Positions 36,843 to 45,984 of a stretch of DNA of 64,000 nt are shown piece after piece. Each line of letters begins with the position of its first letter. The first letter of the stretch is position 1. Source of the DNA: CAVXYG01 sp963706835 (GTDB taxonomy: Bacteria; Actinomycetota; Actinomycetes; S36-B12; GCA-2699445); contig CAVPOB010000016.1 in assembly GCA_963706835.1 (NCBI GenBank), positions 354,773 to 418,772 on the forward strand, written 5' to 3'. The position numbers and the translations under genes are program-made. Under the pieces are notes generated by a model, which saw only the letters and a program-made list of their open reading frames with translations, was not told the DNA's origin and did no database searches.

Positions 36843-39800
36843 GTGTACGACGCCGCCCGCATCGCCGCCCTCCGCGAAGCCCTGGCCACCCGGGTCGTGG
36901 TGGCCGATGGCGCCATGGGCACGATGCTGCAGGCCGCCGACCCGACGCTGAGCGACTTCGAGGGCCACGAGGGATGCAACGAGATCCTCAACGTGACCCG
37001 GCCGGACATCGTCAAGGCCGTCCACGGGGAGTACCTCGAAGTAGGTGTGGACTGCATCGAGACCAACACGTTCGGTGCCAATCTGCCCAACCTGGCCGAG
37101 TACGGCATCGCCGATCGCATCTACGAACTCGCCGAGGCCGGGGCGCGCGTCGCGCGGGAAGCGGCCGATGAGTACGCCACAGCCGGCGCCCCGCGGTGGG
37201 TCCTGGGGTCCATGGGGCCGGGCACCAAGCTGCCGAGCCTCGGCCACGCCCCGTACAGCGACTTGCGCGACGCCTACACCCTGTGCGCGGCGGGCCTGAT
37301 AGCCGGCGGCGCCGACGCGCTGCTCATCGAGACCGCCCAGGACTTGCTGCAGGCGAAGGCCGCCATCGTCGGCGCCAAGCACGCCGCTGCCGCCGCCGGG
37401 GTCGACATCCCGATCTTCGCCCAGGTCACGGTGGAGACCACCGGGACGATGCTCCTCGGCTCCGAGATCGGCGCGGCGCTGACGGCACTGGAGGACTTGG
37501 GCATCGAGCTCATCGGGATGAACTGCGCCACCGGCCCGACGGAGATGAGCGAGCACCTGCGCTACCTCTCCCAGCACGCCACGATCGGGGTCTCGGCGAT
37601 GCCGAATGCCGGACTGCCGGTGCTGACCTCCGACGGAGCGCACTACCCATTGTCCCCGCAGGAACTGGCGCAGGCGCACCAGCAGTTCACCGAGGACTAC
37701 GGCCTGTCGCTGGTCGGCGGTTGCTGCGGCACCACGCCGGAGCATCTGCGGCAGGTCGTCCAGGCGGTGCGCGGCCGTCCGGTGCCGCGTCGGGCTCCCG
37801 GGCACGAACCGGCCGCCGCATCGCTCTACCAGTCGGTGCCGTTCCGGCAGGACACGGCCTACCTCGCCATCGGCGAACGCACCAACGCCAACGGCTCCAA
37901 GGCGTTCCGGGAGGCCATGCTCGCGCAGGACTGGGAGCGCTGCGTCGAGATCGCCAAGGACCAGATCCGCGACGGCGCCCACATGCTCGACCTGTGCGTG
38001 GACTATGTGGGCCGGGACGGAGTGGCCGACATGCGGGAGTTGGCCGCCCGGTTCGCGACCGCCTCGACGCTGCCGATCGTGCTGGACTCCACCGAGCCCG
38101 CGGTGCTGCAGGCCGGCCTGGAAGCCCTCGGCGGCCGTGCCGTCATCAACAGCGTCAACTACGAGGACGGCGACGGTCCGCAATCCCGGTTCGGCCGGAT
38201 CATGCCGCTGGTCAAGGAGCACGGGGCCGCCGTCATCGCGCTGACCATCGATGAGGAGGGCCAGGCCCGCAGTCAGGAGTGGAAGATCAGGGTCGCCGAT
38301 CGGCTGATCCGCGACCTGCGCGACAACTGGGGGATGCGGGTCTCCGACATCATCGTGGACTGCCTGACCTTCCCGATCGCGACCGGCCAGGAGGAGACCC
38401 GTCGCGACGCGATCGAGACCATCGAGGCGATCCGCGAGTTGAAGCAGCGCTACCCCGAGGTGCAGACGACGCTGGGCCTGTCCAATGTCTCCTTCGGCCT
38501 GTCGCCGGCGGCCAGGATCGTGCTGAACTCGGTGTTCCTGCACGAGGCCCAACAGGCCGGCCTGGACTCGGCGATCGTCCACGCGGCGAAGATCCTGCCG
38601 ATGAACCGCATTTCCGACGAACAGCGGGAGGCGGCGCTGGGCCTGATCTGGGACCGGCGGAGCTACGACGACGAGGGGAACCTGCGCCACGACCCGCTGT
38701 CGCACTTCCTCAACGTCTTCGAGGGCGTGCAGGCGGATGCCGGCGAGAACAAGGCCGCCGCGCTGTTGGCCTTGCCGCTGTTCGAACGACTCGAGCGGCG
38801 CATCATCGACGGGGAGAAGCAGGGCCTGTTCGACGATCTGGATGCCGCGCTGGCGGAGAAGCCCGCCCTGGCAATCATCAACACCCACCTGCTGGCCGGC
38901 ATGAAGACCGTCGGGGAGCTGTTCGGCTCAGGTCAGATGCAGCTGCCCTTCGTGCTGCAGTCCGCGGAGGTCATGAAGACCGCCGTGGCACACCTCGAGC
39001 CGCACATGGAGAAGGCCGACGAGGCAGGCAAGGGCACGATCGTGCTGGCCACCGTCAAGGGCGATGTCCACGACATCGGCAAGAACCTCGTCGACATCAT
39101 CCTGTCCAACAACGGCTACCAGGTGGTCAACATCGGCATCAAGCAGCCGGTGAACGCCATCCTGGAAGCCGCTGAGGAGCACAAGGCCGACGTGATCGGC
39201 ATGTCGGGGCTGCTGGTGAAGTCCACGGTCATCATGAAGGAGAACCTCGAGGAGATGAACCGCCGCGAGGTCGCTGATCGGTGGCCGGTGCTGCTCGGCG
39301 GGGCGGCGCTGACCCGCTCCTTCGTCGAGGAGGATCTCGCGGACCTCTTCCACGGCGAGGTGCGCTATGCCCGCGACGCGTTCGAGGGGCTGCGCCTGAT
39401 GGACGCGGTGATGGCGATCAAGCGCGGGGAGCCGGACGCGGTGCTGCCGGAGCGGCGTCGTCGGCGGGTGCGGGCAAAGTCCGGCGGGTCGGCGACCGGC
39501 ACGGAGGTCGTGGACACGCAGCGCTCCGATGTCGCCTCCGACAATCCGGTGCCGAGGCCGCCGTTCTGGGGAACCCGCGTGGTCAAGGGCGTCCCCCTGG
39601 CCGACATCGCGGCGTACCTGGACGAGCGTGCGACCTTCGTCGGGCAGTGGGGGCTGAAGCCGACCCGCGGCGACGGCCCGGGGTATGAGGAACTGGTGGC
39701 GACCGAGGGCCGACCGCGGCTGCGCATGTGGCTGGACCGGATCCGCGCCGAGGGCCTCATGGAGCCGGCCGCGGTGTACGGCTACTTCCCGTGCTACTCC

Positions 39801-40355
39801 GAGGGCAACGATCTGGTGGTGCTCCACCCGGACAATGAGCAGGCCGGCAAGGAGTGGGTGCGCTGGACCTTCCCGCGGCAGCGGCGCGGGCGGCGCCTGT
39901 GCTTGGCGGACTTCTTCCGGTCCAAGGAATCCGGCGAGGTCGACGTGCTGGCAGCGACCGTGGTGACGATGGGGGAGGTCGCCTCACGCTCGACGGCGCG
40001 ACTGTTCGAGGCGGACGCCTATCGCGAGTACTTAGAGCTGCACGGCTTGTCGGTGCAACTGACGGAAGCGTTCGCGGAGATGTGGCACGCACGGGTGCGC
40101 TCCGAGCTCGGCTGGGCCGAGCAGGACGACGCCGACATGGTGACGCTGATCGGCAAGCAGGGCTACCGCGGGTCGCGGTACTCCTTCGGCTACCCGGCAT
40201 GCCCTGATGTGGAGCAGCAGGTGGGCCTGATGGACATGCTGAAGCCGGAGCGGATCGGCGTGAGCCTGAGCGAGGAATTCCAGCTGCATCCGGAGCAGTC
40301 CACGTCGGCGATCATCGTGCACCACCCGGAGGCGAAGTACTTCAACGCGACGTAG
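36843..40355 (+). CDS. metH: Cobalamin-dependent methionine synthase
   Basis: MetH transfers a methyl group from 5-methyltetrahydrofolate to homocysteine through cobalamin. The 1170-residue protein has all four modules: the homocysteine domain (1-325; zinc Cys in GMNCATG and GGCCGTTPEH), the pterin domain (345-620; AIGERTNANGSKAF), the cap/B12 domain (640-870; lower-axial His in GDVHDIGKNL, about 742) and the AdoMet activation domain (900-1170). It is somewhat shorter than E. coli MetH (1227). GTG 36843. A 13-bp hairpin starts at its stop codon. Confidence 0.97.
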   Translation: MYDAARIAALREALATRVVVADGAMGTMLQAADPTLSDFEGHEGCNEILNVTRPDIVKAVHGEYLEVGVDCIETNTFGANLPNLAEYGIADRIYELAEAGARVAREAADEYATAGAPRWVLGSMGPGTKLPSLGHAPYSDLRDAYTLCAAGLIAGGADALLIETAQDLLQAKAAIVGAKHAAAAAGVDIPIFAQVTVETTGTMLLGSEIGAALTALEDLGIELIGMNCATGPTEMSEHLRYLSQHATIGVSAMPNAGLPVLTSDGAHYPLSPQELAQAHQQFTEDYGLSLVGGCCGTTPEHLRQVVQAVRGRPVPRRAPGHEPAAASLYQSVPFRQDTAYLAIGERTNANGSKAFREAMLAQDWERCVEIAKDQIRDGAHMLDLCVDYVGRDGVADMRELAARFATASTLPIVLDSTEPAVLQAGLEALGGRAVINSVNYEDGDGPQSRFGRIMPLVKEHGAAVIALTIDEEGQARSQEWKIRVADRLIRDLRDNWGMRVSDIIVDCLTFPIATGQEETRRDAIETIEAIRELKQRYPEVQTTLGLSNVSFGLSPAARIVLNSVFLHEAQQAGLDSAIVHAAKILPMNRISDEQREAALGLIWDRRSYDDEGNLRHDPLSHFLNVFEGVQADAGENKAAALLALPLFERLERRIIDGEKQGLFDDLDAALAEKPALAIINTHLLAGMKTVGELFGSGQMQLPFVLQSAEVMKTAVAHLEPHMEKADEAGKGTIVLATVKGDVHDIGKNLVDIILSNNGYQVVNIGIKQPVNAILEAAEEHKADVIGMSGLLVKSTVIMKENLEEMNRREVADRWPVLLGGAALTRSFVEEDLADLFHGEVRYARDAFEGLRLMDAVMAIKRGEPDAVLPERRRRRVRAKSGGSATGTEVVDTQRSDVASDNPVPRPPFWGTRVVKGVPLADIAAYLDERATFVGQWGLKPTRGDGPGYEELVATEGRPRLRMWLDRIRAEGLMEPAAVYGYFPCYSEGNDLVVLHPDNEQAGKEWVRWTFPRQRRGRRLCLADFFRSKESGEVDVLAATVVTMGEVASRSTARLFEADAYREYLELHGLSVQLTEAFAEMWHARVRSELGWAEQDDADMVTLIGKQGYRGSRYSFGYPACPDVEQQVGLMDMLKPERIGVSLSEEFQLHPEQSTSAIIVHHPEAKYFNAT

Positions 40356-40395
40356 CGCAGCGGTGCTCCGGATCGGGTCGGCGCACCGCTGCGCT
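40354..40395 (+). terminator. Hairpin at the end of metH
   Basis: AGCGCAGCGGTGC (40354-40366) and its exact complement GCACCGCTGCGCT (40383-40395) form a 13-bp stem with a 16-nt loop, starting in the metH stop codon. No T-run follows, as is usual in high-GC actinobacteria. The right arm belongs to the 33-bp duplication that follows, so several alternative stems can form. Confidence 0.6.
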
Positions 40396-40442
40396 GTGCG
40401 CGGAACGGTGTCGGCGCACCGCTGCGCTGTGCGCGGAACGGT
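40377..40442. repeat. Perfect 33-bp tandem duplication between metH and csbD-like gene
   Basis: Two identical 33-bp copies (40377-40409 and 40410-40442) lie between convergent metH and the CsbD-like gene. Each contains the internal palindrome GCGCAC...GTGCGC and the right arm of the metH hairpin. The second copy therefore offers an alternative stem. Confidence 0.9.
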
Positions 40443-40451
40443 TGCCGGCTG

Positions 40452-40730
40452 CTACTCGTTGCCGGGCTTGACGTGGTCGGCGGCCTCGGAGACGCGATCC
40501 TTGGCGTCCCGTGCGGCGGCGCTGATGTCGTCCTTGGCGTCCCGCAAGCCCTCGGCCGCGTCGTTCTTGGCGTCGCGCATCTTGTCGCCCGCCTGATGCA
40601 TGTCGGCCTCTGCCTGATCCGCGTGGCCCTGCGCCGCCACGTTCTCGTTGCCGGTCAGTCGTCCGACCGTCTCCTTGGCCTTGCCGGAGAGCTCCTCAGC
40701 CTTGTGAGTGATCTTGTCTGCGATACCCAT
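40452..40730 (-). CDS. CsbD-like stress protein
   Basis: A 92-residue hydrophilic protein. Residues 1-45 match CsbD (MGIADKITHKAEELSGKAKE, VGRLTGNENVAAQG), and the rest is a set of LEA-like repeats (AKNDAAEGLRDAKDD, AARDAKDRVSEAAD). CsbD genes respond to general stress in Bacillus. ATG 40730 has GGAGG 8 nt upstream. Confidence 0.9.
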   Translation of the reverse strand: MGIADKITHKAEELSGKAKETVGRLTGNENVAAQGHADQAEADMHQAGDKMRDAKNDAAEGLRDAKDDISAAARDAKDRVSEAADHVKPGNE

Positions 40731-40951
40731 CGCACATACCTCCTGTTGTCGATCGACGCAGTGCCCGTTCGAGGTCATCCCCGCACAACGGCCGCGTCGG
40801 CATCCCGCACCGCCTCTCGACGGCAGTGGGGCGCGGTTCCCACGTTGGCACGGTCGGGCGGACTGCGTCTTCACACATCAGGGTGAAGCCTGTGGGACGG
40901 CTTCCCGGGCCGGGTGGTGTGACAGACTCGCGGCGTGGAGGGCGGGCAGCA

Positions 40952-41590
40952 GTGACCGTGTCGATCGCCGTGGTCGACGACTACGAGGTCGTCGTCGCCG
41001 GTGTCGCGCACATGCTGGAGCCGTTCTCCGAACGCGTCGCCATCGCCGAGATCGACGCCAACGTGCATCCGATGCAGCCGGTCGATATCGCCCTGTACGA
41101 CACCTTCGCGCAGGGCCAGGTCCACCACGCCGACCTGGTCCCCCTGTTGCGGGACCCCACCATCGGCAAGGTGGCGATCTACACCTGGAACTTCGACGCA
41201 CGCCTGGTGACCGTGGCGCGCAGTCGGGGCGTGGCCGGCTACCTGTCGAAGTCTCTGCCCGCCGCGGAGTTGGCCGATGCACTGGTCCGCATCCACGAGG
41301 GCGAGTTCCTGGTGTCGGAACCGGTGACCTCGCAGTCGTCCGCCCGTGACTGGCCGGGCCGCTCACTCGGCCTCACGGAGCGGCAGAGCGAAGTCCTGGC
41401 GCTGATCACCCAGGGCCGCGCCACACGCGACATCGCCGACATCATGTACCTCAGCCCAAACTCGGTGAAGACCCACACCAAGGCGCTGTATCGCAAGCTC
41501 GATGTGCACAGCCGCACCGAGGCGGCTCTGTGGGGCATCGCGCACGGCTTCCGGCCGGACCGCTACCGGGAGCGCGACCCGCTCGCATGA
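40952..41590 (+). CDS. NarL/LuxR-type response regulator
   Basis: A 212-residue two-domain regulator. The receiver has the acidic pair in VVDDYEV, phospho-acceptor Asp in DIALYDTF, Thr in IYTW and Lys in GYLSKSL, so it should be phosphorylatable although sequence around the Asp is unusual. The C-terminal 65 residues are a LuxR HTH (GLTERQSEVLALITQGRATRD, LSPNSVKTHTKALYRKL). No histidine kinase is adjacent. GTG 40952. Divergent from csbD-like, which it might control. Confidence 0.9.
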   Translation: MTVSIAVVDDYEVVVAGVAHMLEPFSERVAIAEIDANVHPMQPVDIALYDTFAQGQVHHADLVPLLRDPTIGKVAIYTWNFDARLVTVARSRGVAGYLSKSLPAAELADALVRIHEGEFLVSEPVTSQSSARDWPGRSLGLTERQSEVLALITQGRATRDIADIMYLSPNSVKTHTKALYRKLDVHSRTEAALWGIAHGFRPDRYRERDPLA

Positions 41591-41606
41591 GCGGCCGGCC
41601 CGGCCG

Positions 41607-41954
41607 CTACGCAGACCCGGCGAAGACGTACACCCATGCCCGCGCACCGGAGCGCAGCGGCACCTCGATGCGGGTGTAGTCGGCAACCTCGTATCGGTCC
41701 GCGGCCGCGAGGTCGGCGGCCGACAGCCGGAACACAGTGCCCGGCACCTCCGCGTGCGGATCGTCGCTGGGCATCAGGATCGGATGGATAGCGGTGCCGG
41801 AGGCGGCGATCACGTCGGGGTCGGTGATGCGAACCTCCGAGCGGACGTAGCCCACGACCGCATCGGGCGCGCCGTCCATCCGGCGGCCGAAGATCTCCAC
41901 CTGCACCTCGGGCTGGCGCAGCGTCCCGTAGGAGAACAGCAGTACGTCGGACAT
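41607..41954 (-). CDS. Gamma-glutamylcyclotransferase-like (AIG2) protein
   Basis: A 115-residue protein with the GGCT/AIG2 start LLFSYGTLRQPEVQ and the later VPGTVFRLSAADLAAADRYE with ...TRIEVPL. The family releases 5-oxoproline from gamma-glutamyl dipeptides, or has related amide-cleaving roles. It is convergent with the response regulator. ATG 41954. Confidence 0.85.
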   Translation of the reverse strand: MSDVLLFSYGTLRQPEVQVEIFGRRMDGAPDAVVGYVRSEVRITDPDVIAASGTAIHPILMPSDDPHAEVPGTVFRLSAADLAAADRYEVADYTRIEVPLRSGARAWVYVFAGSA

Positions 41955-42077
41955 GACGTCCAGTGTGCCGGGGGTCAACTGCTGGGCAGGTTGCGGGATC
42001 GGGTCCGGGCAGACTACTGCGGCGTGGCGCGGCGGTGAAGCGCGGAGCGGGCCGCGAGACACCCCTAGCATTGGCCA

Positions 42078-42860
42078 ATGGCGAGTCCTGACGCGCTCGG
42101 CCCCGGCGACGCCATGGCGTCCGCACGGCCCCTGGTCGAACTGCGCGCAGTGCACAAGTACTTCGGAGAGCTGCACGTCCTCAACGACATCAACCTCACC
42201 GTCGTGCAAGGCGAGGTCCTCGTCGTGATCGGCCCTTCGGGCTCCGGCAAGTCGACGCTGTGCCGAGCGATCAACCGCCTGGAAACTATCGATTCCGGCA
42301 CCATCCTGGTGGACGGGGAGCCACTGCCGGCGGAGGGCAAGGCGCTGGCCCGCCTGCGCTCCGAGGTCGGCATGGTGTTCCAATCCTTCAACCTGTTCGC
42401 GCACAAGACCGTGCTGCAGAACGTGACCCTGGGGCCGACCCGGGTGCTCGGCGTCAAAGCCGACCAGGCCAAGGCCGAGGCGATGGACCTGCTCAACCGG
42501 GTCGGGGTGGCCGACCAGGCGGACAAGCTGCCGGCCCAACTGTCCGGCGGGCAGCAGCAGCGGGTCGCGATCGCACGGGCGCTCGCCATGCATCCCAAGG
42601 TGATGCTCTTCGACGAGCCCACCTCGGCGCTGGATCCGGAGATGATCAACGAGGTGCTCGACGTCATGGTCGAGTTGGCCGGCGCCGGGATGACGATGGT
42701 CGTGGTGACGCACGAGATGGGTTTCGCGCGCCAGGCCGCCGATCGGGTGGTCTTCATGGCTGACGGGTTCCTCGTCGAGCAGGCCACCCCGGAGGAGTTC
42801 TTCACCGCCCCCAAGAGCGAGCGCGCCCGAGACTTCCTGTCCAAGATCTTGACGCAGTAA
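42078..42860 (+). CDS. gluA: Polar amino acid ABC transporter, ATP-binding protein
   Basis: The ATPase of a glutamate/aspartate-type importer (GluA/GlnQ family), 260 residues. Walker A is GPSGSGKST, the Q-loop is FQSFNLF, the signature is LSGGQQQR, Walker B is VMLFDEPTSALD and the switch His is in VTHEM. The first 15 residues may not be translated: ATG 42114 is an alternative. First gene of a four-gene import operon. The symbol follows Corynebacterium gluABCD and substrate is inferred only. Confidence 0.93.
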   Translation: MASPDALGPGDAMASARPLVELRAVHKYFGELHVLNDINLTVVQGEVLVVIGPSGSGKSTLCRAINRLETIDSGTILVDGEPLPAEGKALARLRSEVGMVFQSFNLFAHKTVLQNVTLGPTRVLGVKADQAKAEAMDLLNRVGVADQADKLPAQLSGGQQQRVAIARALAMHPKVMLFDEPTSALDPEMINEVLDVMVELAGAGMTMVVVTHEMGFARQAADRVVFMADGFLVEQATPEEFFTAPKSERARDFLSKILTQ

Positions 42861-42887
42861 TCCACCACCCACCGAAAGGGAGACACC

Positions 42888-43748
42888 ATGTGGAAGCGCA
42901 CGACAATGACGGCTGGAACGCTGGTCCTGGGGCTCGCCCTGGCAGCGTGCGGCGGCTCCGACAGTGACAGTGCCGATGCCGGTGAGGTGCCGGAGTTCGA
43001 GGCGGGCACCACGATGGCCGAACTGGCGGAGTCCGGCTCGGTGACGGTCGGCACCAAGTTCGACCAGCCGCTGTTCGGACTGCAGGGCCCCGACGGCAGC
43101 CCTGTTGGCTTCGACGTCGAGATTGCCAAGATCATCGCATCGGAACTCGGCATCTCCGAGGACAACATCGACTGGGTGGAGACGGTCTCGTCCAACCGGG
43201 AGCCGTTCATCCAGGACGGCCGGGTGGACTTCGTCGTGGCCACCTACACGATCAACGACGCCCGCAAGGAGGTCATCGACTTCGCCGGGCCGTACTACGA
43301 GGCCGGGCAGTCGCTGATGGTACGTGTCGACGAGGACACCATTAACGGGCCCGATGACTTGGCCGGCAAGACGGTGTGCTCGGTGGACGGCTCAACGCCC
43401 GCGCAGAAGATCGAGACCGACTTCCCAGAAACGACGCTGCGCACCTTCGCCGCCTACACCGACTGCTTGGATCCGCTGCGCAACGGGCAGGTCGATGCGG
43501 TGACCACGGACAACGTGATTCTGGCCGGCTATGTGGCGGAGAGCCCAGACGACTTCAAGGTCGTTGGTGACCCGTTCACGGCCGAGCCGTACGGCATCGG
43601 CGTCGCCAAGGGTGACGACGACTTCCGCGCGTTCATCAACGACGTGCTGGAGGAGGCGTTCGCGGACGGCCGCTGGGAGCAGGCGTGGAGCGCCACGGCG
43701 GGCGAGGTGCTGCCGACGCCGACTGCTCCAGTCATCGATCGCTACTGA
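42888..43748 (+). CDS. gluB: Amino acid ABC transporter, solute-binding lipoprotein
   Basis: A 286-residue extracytoplasmic binding protein. The signal ends in lipobox ALAAC (Cys about 21). The SBP_bac_3 fold is shown by GTKFDQPLFGLQGPDGSPVGFDVEIAK and the hinge region DFVVATYTINDARKEVIDF. It captures a polar amino acid (probably glutamate) outside the membrane. AAAGGGAG precedes ATG 42888, 27 bp after the ATPase. Confidence 0.94.
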   Translation: MWKRTTMTAGTLVLGLALAACGGSDSDSADAGEVPEFEAGTTMAELAESGSVTVGTKFDQPLFGLQGPDGSPVGFDVEIAKIIASELGISEDNIDWVETVSSNREPFIQDGRVDFVVATYTINDARKEVIDFAGPYYEAGQSLMVRVDEDTINGPDDLAGKTVCSVDGSTPAQKIETDFPETTLRTFAAYTDCLDPLRNGQVDAVTTDNVILAGYVAESPDDFKVVGDPFTAEPYGIGVAKGDDDFRAFINDVLEEAFADGRWEQAWSATAGEVLPTPTAPVIDRY

Positions 43749-43819
43749 CGGCGAAACGTACGCAAGGCGGCGGGCCGAGCCGATGATGGCCGGTCCGCCG
43801 CTGGGCGATTGAGGTGGAC

Positions 43820-44470
43820 ATGGAGTCGGTGATCGAGGCCTTGCCCAGGCTGCTCGAGGGCTTCCGCATGACGCTGTTCCTCGCCGTGGTGTCCGGGTTG
43901 CTGTCGCTGATCCTGGGCACCGTCCTTGCTGCGTTCCGGGTGAGCCCGCTGGCATCGCTGCGCGCGGTTGGCACGGTGTTCGTCGAGGTGGGGCGCAACA
44001 CGCCGCTCACGCTGGTCTTCGTCTTCTTCGTGTTCGTGCTACCGGCGATGGGCTTCATCCTGCCCCTGGGGGTGGTCCCCGCGATCATCGCGCTCACGGT
44101 GTACACCTCGGCCTTCGTCTGCGAGGCGGTGCGGTCGGGCATCAACAGCGTCGGTATCGGTCAGGCCGAGGCTGCGCGCGCCATCGGTCTGGGGGCGGTC
44201 GGAACGCTTCGCCTGGTCGTGCTGCCGCAAGCCCTGCGCTCCGTCGTGCCGCCATTGATCAACGTGCTCATCGCCCTGACCAAGAACACCTCGGTCGCCG
44301 CGGGATTCGCCGTGGTCGAACTCACCGCCACGGGCCGCGCCCTCGCCCGTGACTACCCCGCCGATGTGCTGCTCATGCTGCTGGGAGTGGCCGCGTTCTA
44401 CCTGCTCATCACCATCCCTTCTGGCACCATCGCTGGCCGCATCGAGCGCAGGGTGGTGTTCAGCCGATGA
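43820..44470 (+). CDS. gluC: Amino acid ABC transporter permease GluC-type
   Basis: A 216-residue permease with five membrane segments and the EAA-type loop SVGIGQAEAARAIGLGAVGTL. ATG 43820 is chosen because GAGG lies 5 nt upstream; GTG 43814 is an alternative. It dimerises with the next gene product, whose ATG overlaps its stop (ATGA). Confidence 0.93.
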   Translation: MESVIEALPRLLEGFRMTLFLAVVSGLLSLILGTVLAAFRVSPLASLRAVGTVFVEVGRNTPLTLVFVFFVFVLPAMGFILPLGVVPAIIALTVYTSAFVCEAVRSGINSVGIGQAEAARAIGLGAVGTLRLVVLPQALRSVVPPLINVLIALTKNTSVAAGFAVVELTATGRALARDYPADVLLMLLGVAAFYLLITIPSGTIAGRIERRVVFSR

Positions 44471-45276
44471 GCAGTGTCCTCTACGACGAACCGGGTCCCA
44501 GGACTCGGCGCATCGAGCGCTACGCGTCCCTGGCCGTCGGTCTGCTGCTGCTGGTCGGGTTTGTCGTCATGGTCATCGGAATGGCCAACCGCGGACTGTT
44601 CGACGATCGCTGGTTGGTTTTCATCGACCCGCCCAAGGGCCAAACGGCCCAAGCGGTCTGGTCATCGTTGTGGCGCGGACTTCGGGCCACCCTGCTGGCC
44701 GCTGTCGTGGCAGCGCCGCTCGCCCTGATCCTCGCGTTCGCCCTTGTTCTGCTGCGCGTCTCCGGGTCGCCCTGGATCAGTCGGCCCACGGTGGTTGTCA
44801 TCGAGTTCCTGCGCGGCATGCCGGTGCTGCTCATGATGTTCTTCGGCCTGTTGGCGTTCGGCCTGTCGGCCTTCACCGCCGTCGTCTTCGGTCTGGTCTT
44901 CTACAACGCCGCCATCATTGCCGAGATCCTCCGCGCTGGCCTTGCTGCCCTGCCGAAGGGCCAGTCGGAGGCGGCGACGGCGATCGGCCTCACCCGCTGG
45001 CAGTCCCTGCGGATCATCCAGATGCCGCAGGTCGTGCGCTACATGCTGCCCAGCCTGATCAGCCAACTGGTCGTACTGCTCAAGGACTCCTCCCTCGGCT
45101 TCATCGTCGGGTACCCCGAACTGCTGCGCACGATGCAGCTCAACTACAGCTTCTTCGGCGACCGGTACCGGCTACCGCTGTTCTTGGTCACGCTGCTCAT
45201 CTACCTCGCGGTCAACCTCACGCTGTCACGACTGGCGATCATCACGGAGCGGCGTCTCTCGACTCGCGGCCAGTAG
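44467..45276 (+). CDS. gluD: Amino acid ABC transporter permease GluD-type
   Basis: A 269-residue permease with a longer N-terminal region than GluC, five to six membrane segments and the coupling loop GLAALPKGQSEAATAIGLTR. The ATGA overlap with gluC shows translational coupling. Last gene of the import operon; repeat locus C begins 80 bp after its stop. Confidence 0.93.
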   Translation: MSSVLYDEPGPRTRRIERYASLAVGLLLLVGFVVMVIGMANRGLFDDRWLVFIDPPKGQTAQAVWSSLWRGLRATLLAAVVAAPLALILAFALVLLRVSGSPWISRPTVVVIEFLRGMPVLLMMFFGLLAFGLSAFTAVVFGLVFYNAAIIAEILRAGLAALPKGQSEAATAIGLTRWQSLRIIQMPQVVRYMLPSLISQLVVLLKDSSLGFIVGYPELLRTMQLNYSFFGDRYRLPLFLVTLLIYLAVNLTLSRLAIITERRLSTRGQ

Positions 45277-45356
45277 GCGCGTCGGCCGCTCTCGCGGCCG
45301 TAGCGCTCGCGCGAGGCCGCGTCCGCGGGTTCGGTCGGCGCCCGTTGGAGCAACTG

Positions 45357-45625
45357 TGCACCCGTTGCGGGGGTTTGCACCCGGGGCGGGGGCTGAGAGC
45401 GCCTCCGGGGCGGCAACTGTGCACCCGGCATGGGGGTTTGCACCCGGGGCGGGGGTTCTGAGGCCCGATTGGAGCGATTCCGCCCCCGCGCCGGGTGCAA
45501 ACCCCCGAACCGGGTGCAGACCTGGTCCGCACACCGGCCGTTCCGCCCCCGCGCCGGGTGCAAACCCCCGAACCGGGTGCAGACCTGGTCCGCACACCTG
45601 CCGCTCCGCCCCCGCGCCCGGTGCA
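45357..45625. repeat. Mirror-symmetric hairpin repeat, locus C
   Basis: Four direct monomers with loops TTG, GGG, GCA and GGG, then three inverted units (two near-identical, each reading CCGCCCCCGCGCCGGGTGCA and then CCCCCGAACCGGGTGCAGAC, and a degenerate third). It is the longest copy of the element. It lies between convergent gluD and the sodium:alanine symporter. Confidence 0.9.
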
Positions 45626-45922
45626 GACGTCCGCCGGCCGCGGAGGGATGAGGCCGTCCACGCATCGGGACCCACCGCAGACCGGGGACGCGACCCGGGC
45701 CCCAGGCGGCCCGCTCGCTCCACCCGCAGACACGTCAGACCCGCAATCGGGAGTGTGGTGCCTTACCGGCAGTGAGGTGTCGGCTGCGCAACTGCGGCCA
45801 GGGGCCCCCTGCGCTTCCTCAGCGGGCGCGGCACGGTGCAGCGTCATAGGGCTGTAGGGGCGATTCAGCGTCGCACTGGAACGCACTGCAGCGCGGGGGC
45901 CGGCGGCCATCGCGTCGCCCGA
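45626..45922. other. Gene-free stretch between repeat locus C and the symporter
   Basis: No gene is supported in these 297 bp. The frames are short or lack coding character. A strong hairpin follows at 45923. Confidence 0.5.
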
Positions 45923-45979
45923 GCGCGAGACGTGGAGGATATGCGCCACTAAGGGGTCGGATTCCTCCACGTCTCGCGC
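45923..45979 (-). terminator. 17-bp perfect hairpin after the symporter gene
   Basis: GCGCGAGACGTGGAGGA (45923-45939) and TCCTCCACGTCTCGCGC (45963-45979) form a perfect 17-bp stem with a 23-nt loop. The stem ends 5 bp past the stop codon of the minus-strand symporter. No T-run follows. A terminator or RNA 3'-stabilising element for the usp-symporter transcript is the simplest reading. Confidence 0.7.
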
Positions 45980-45984
45980 ATCGT

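Noticed and set aside
45301..45775. Frames across repeat locus C reading CTRxGGLHPxRG
   Set aside because: The reading is produced by the hairpin repeat itself, and all four loci give similar artefact peptides on both strands.
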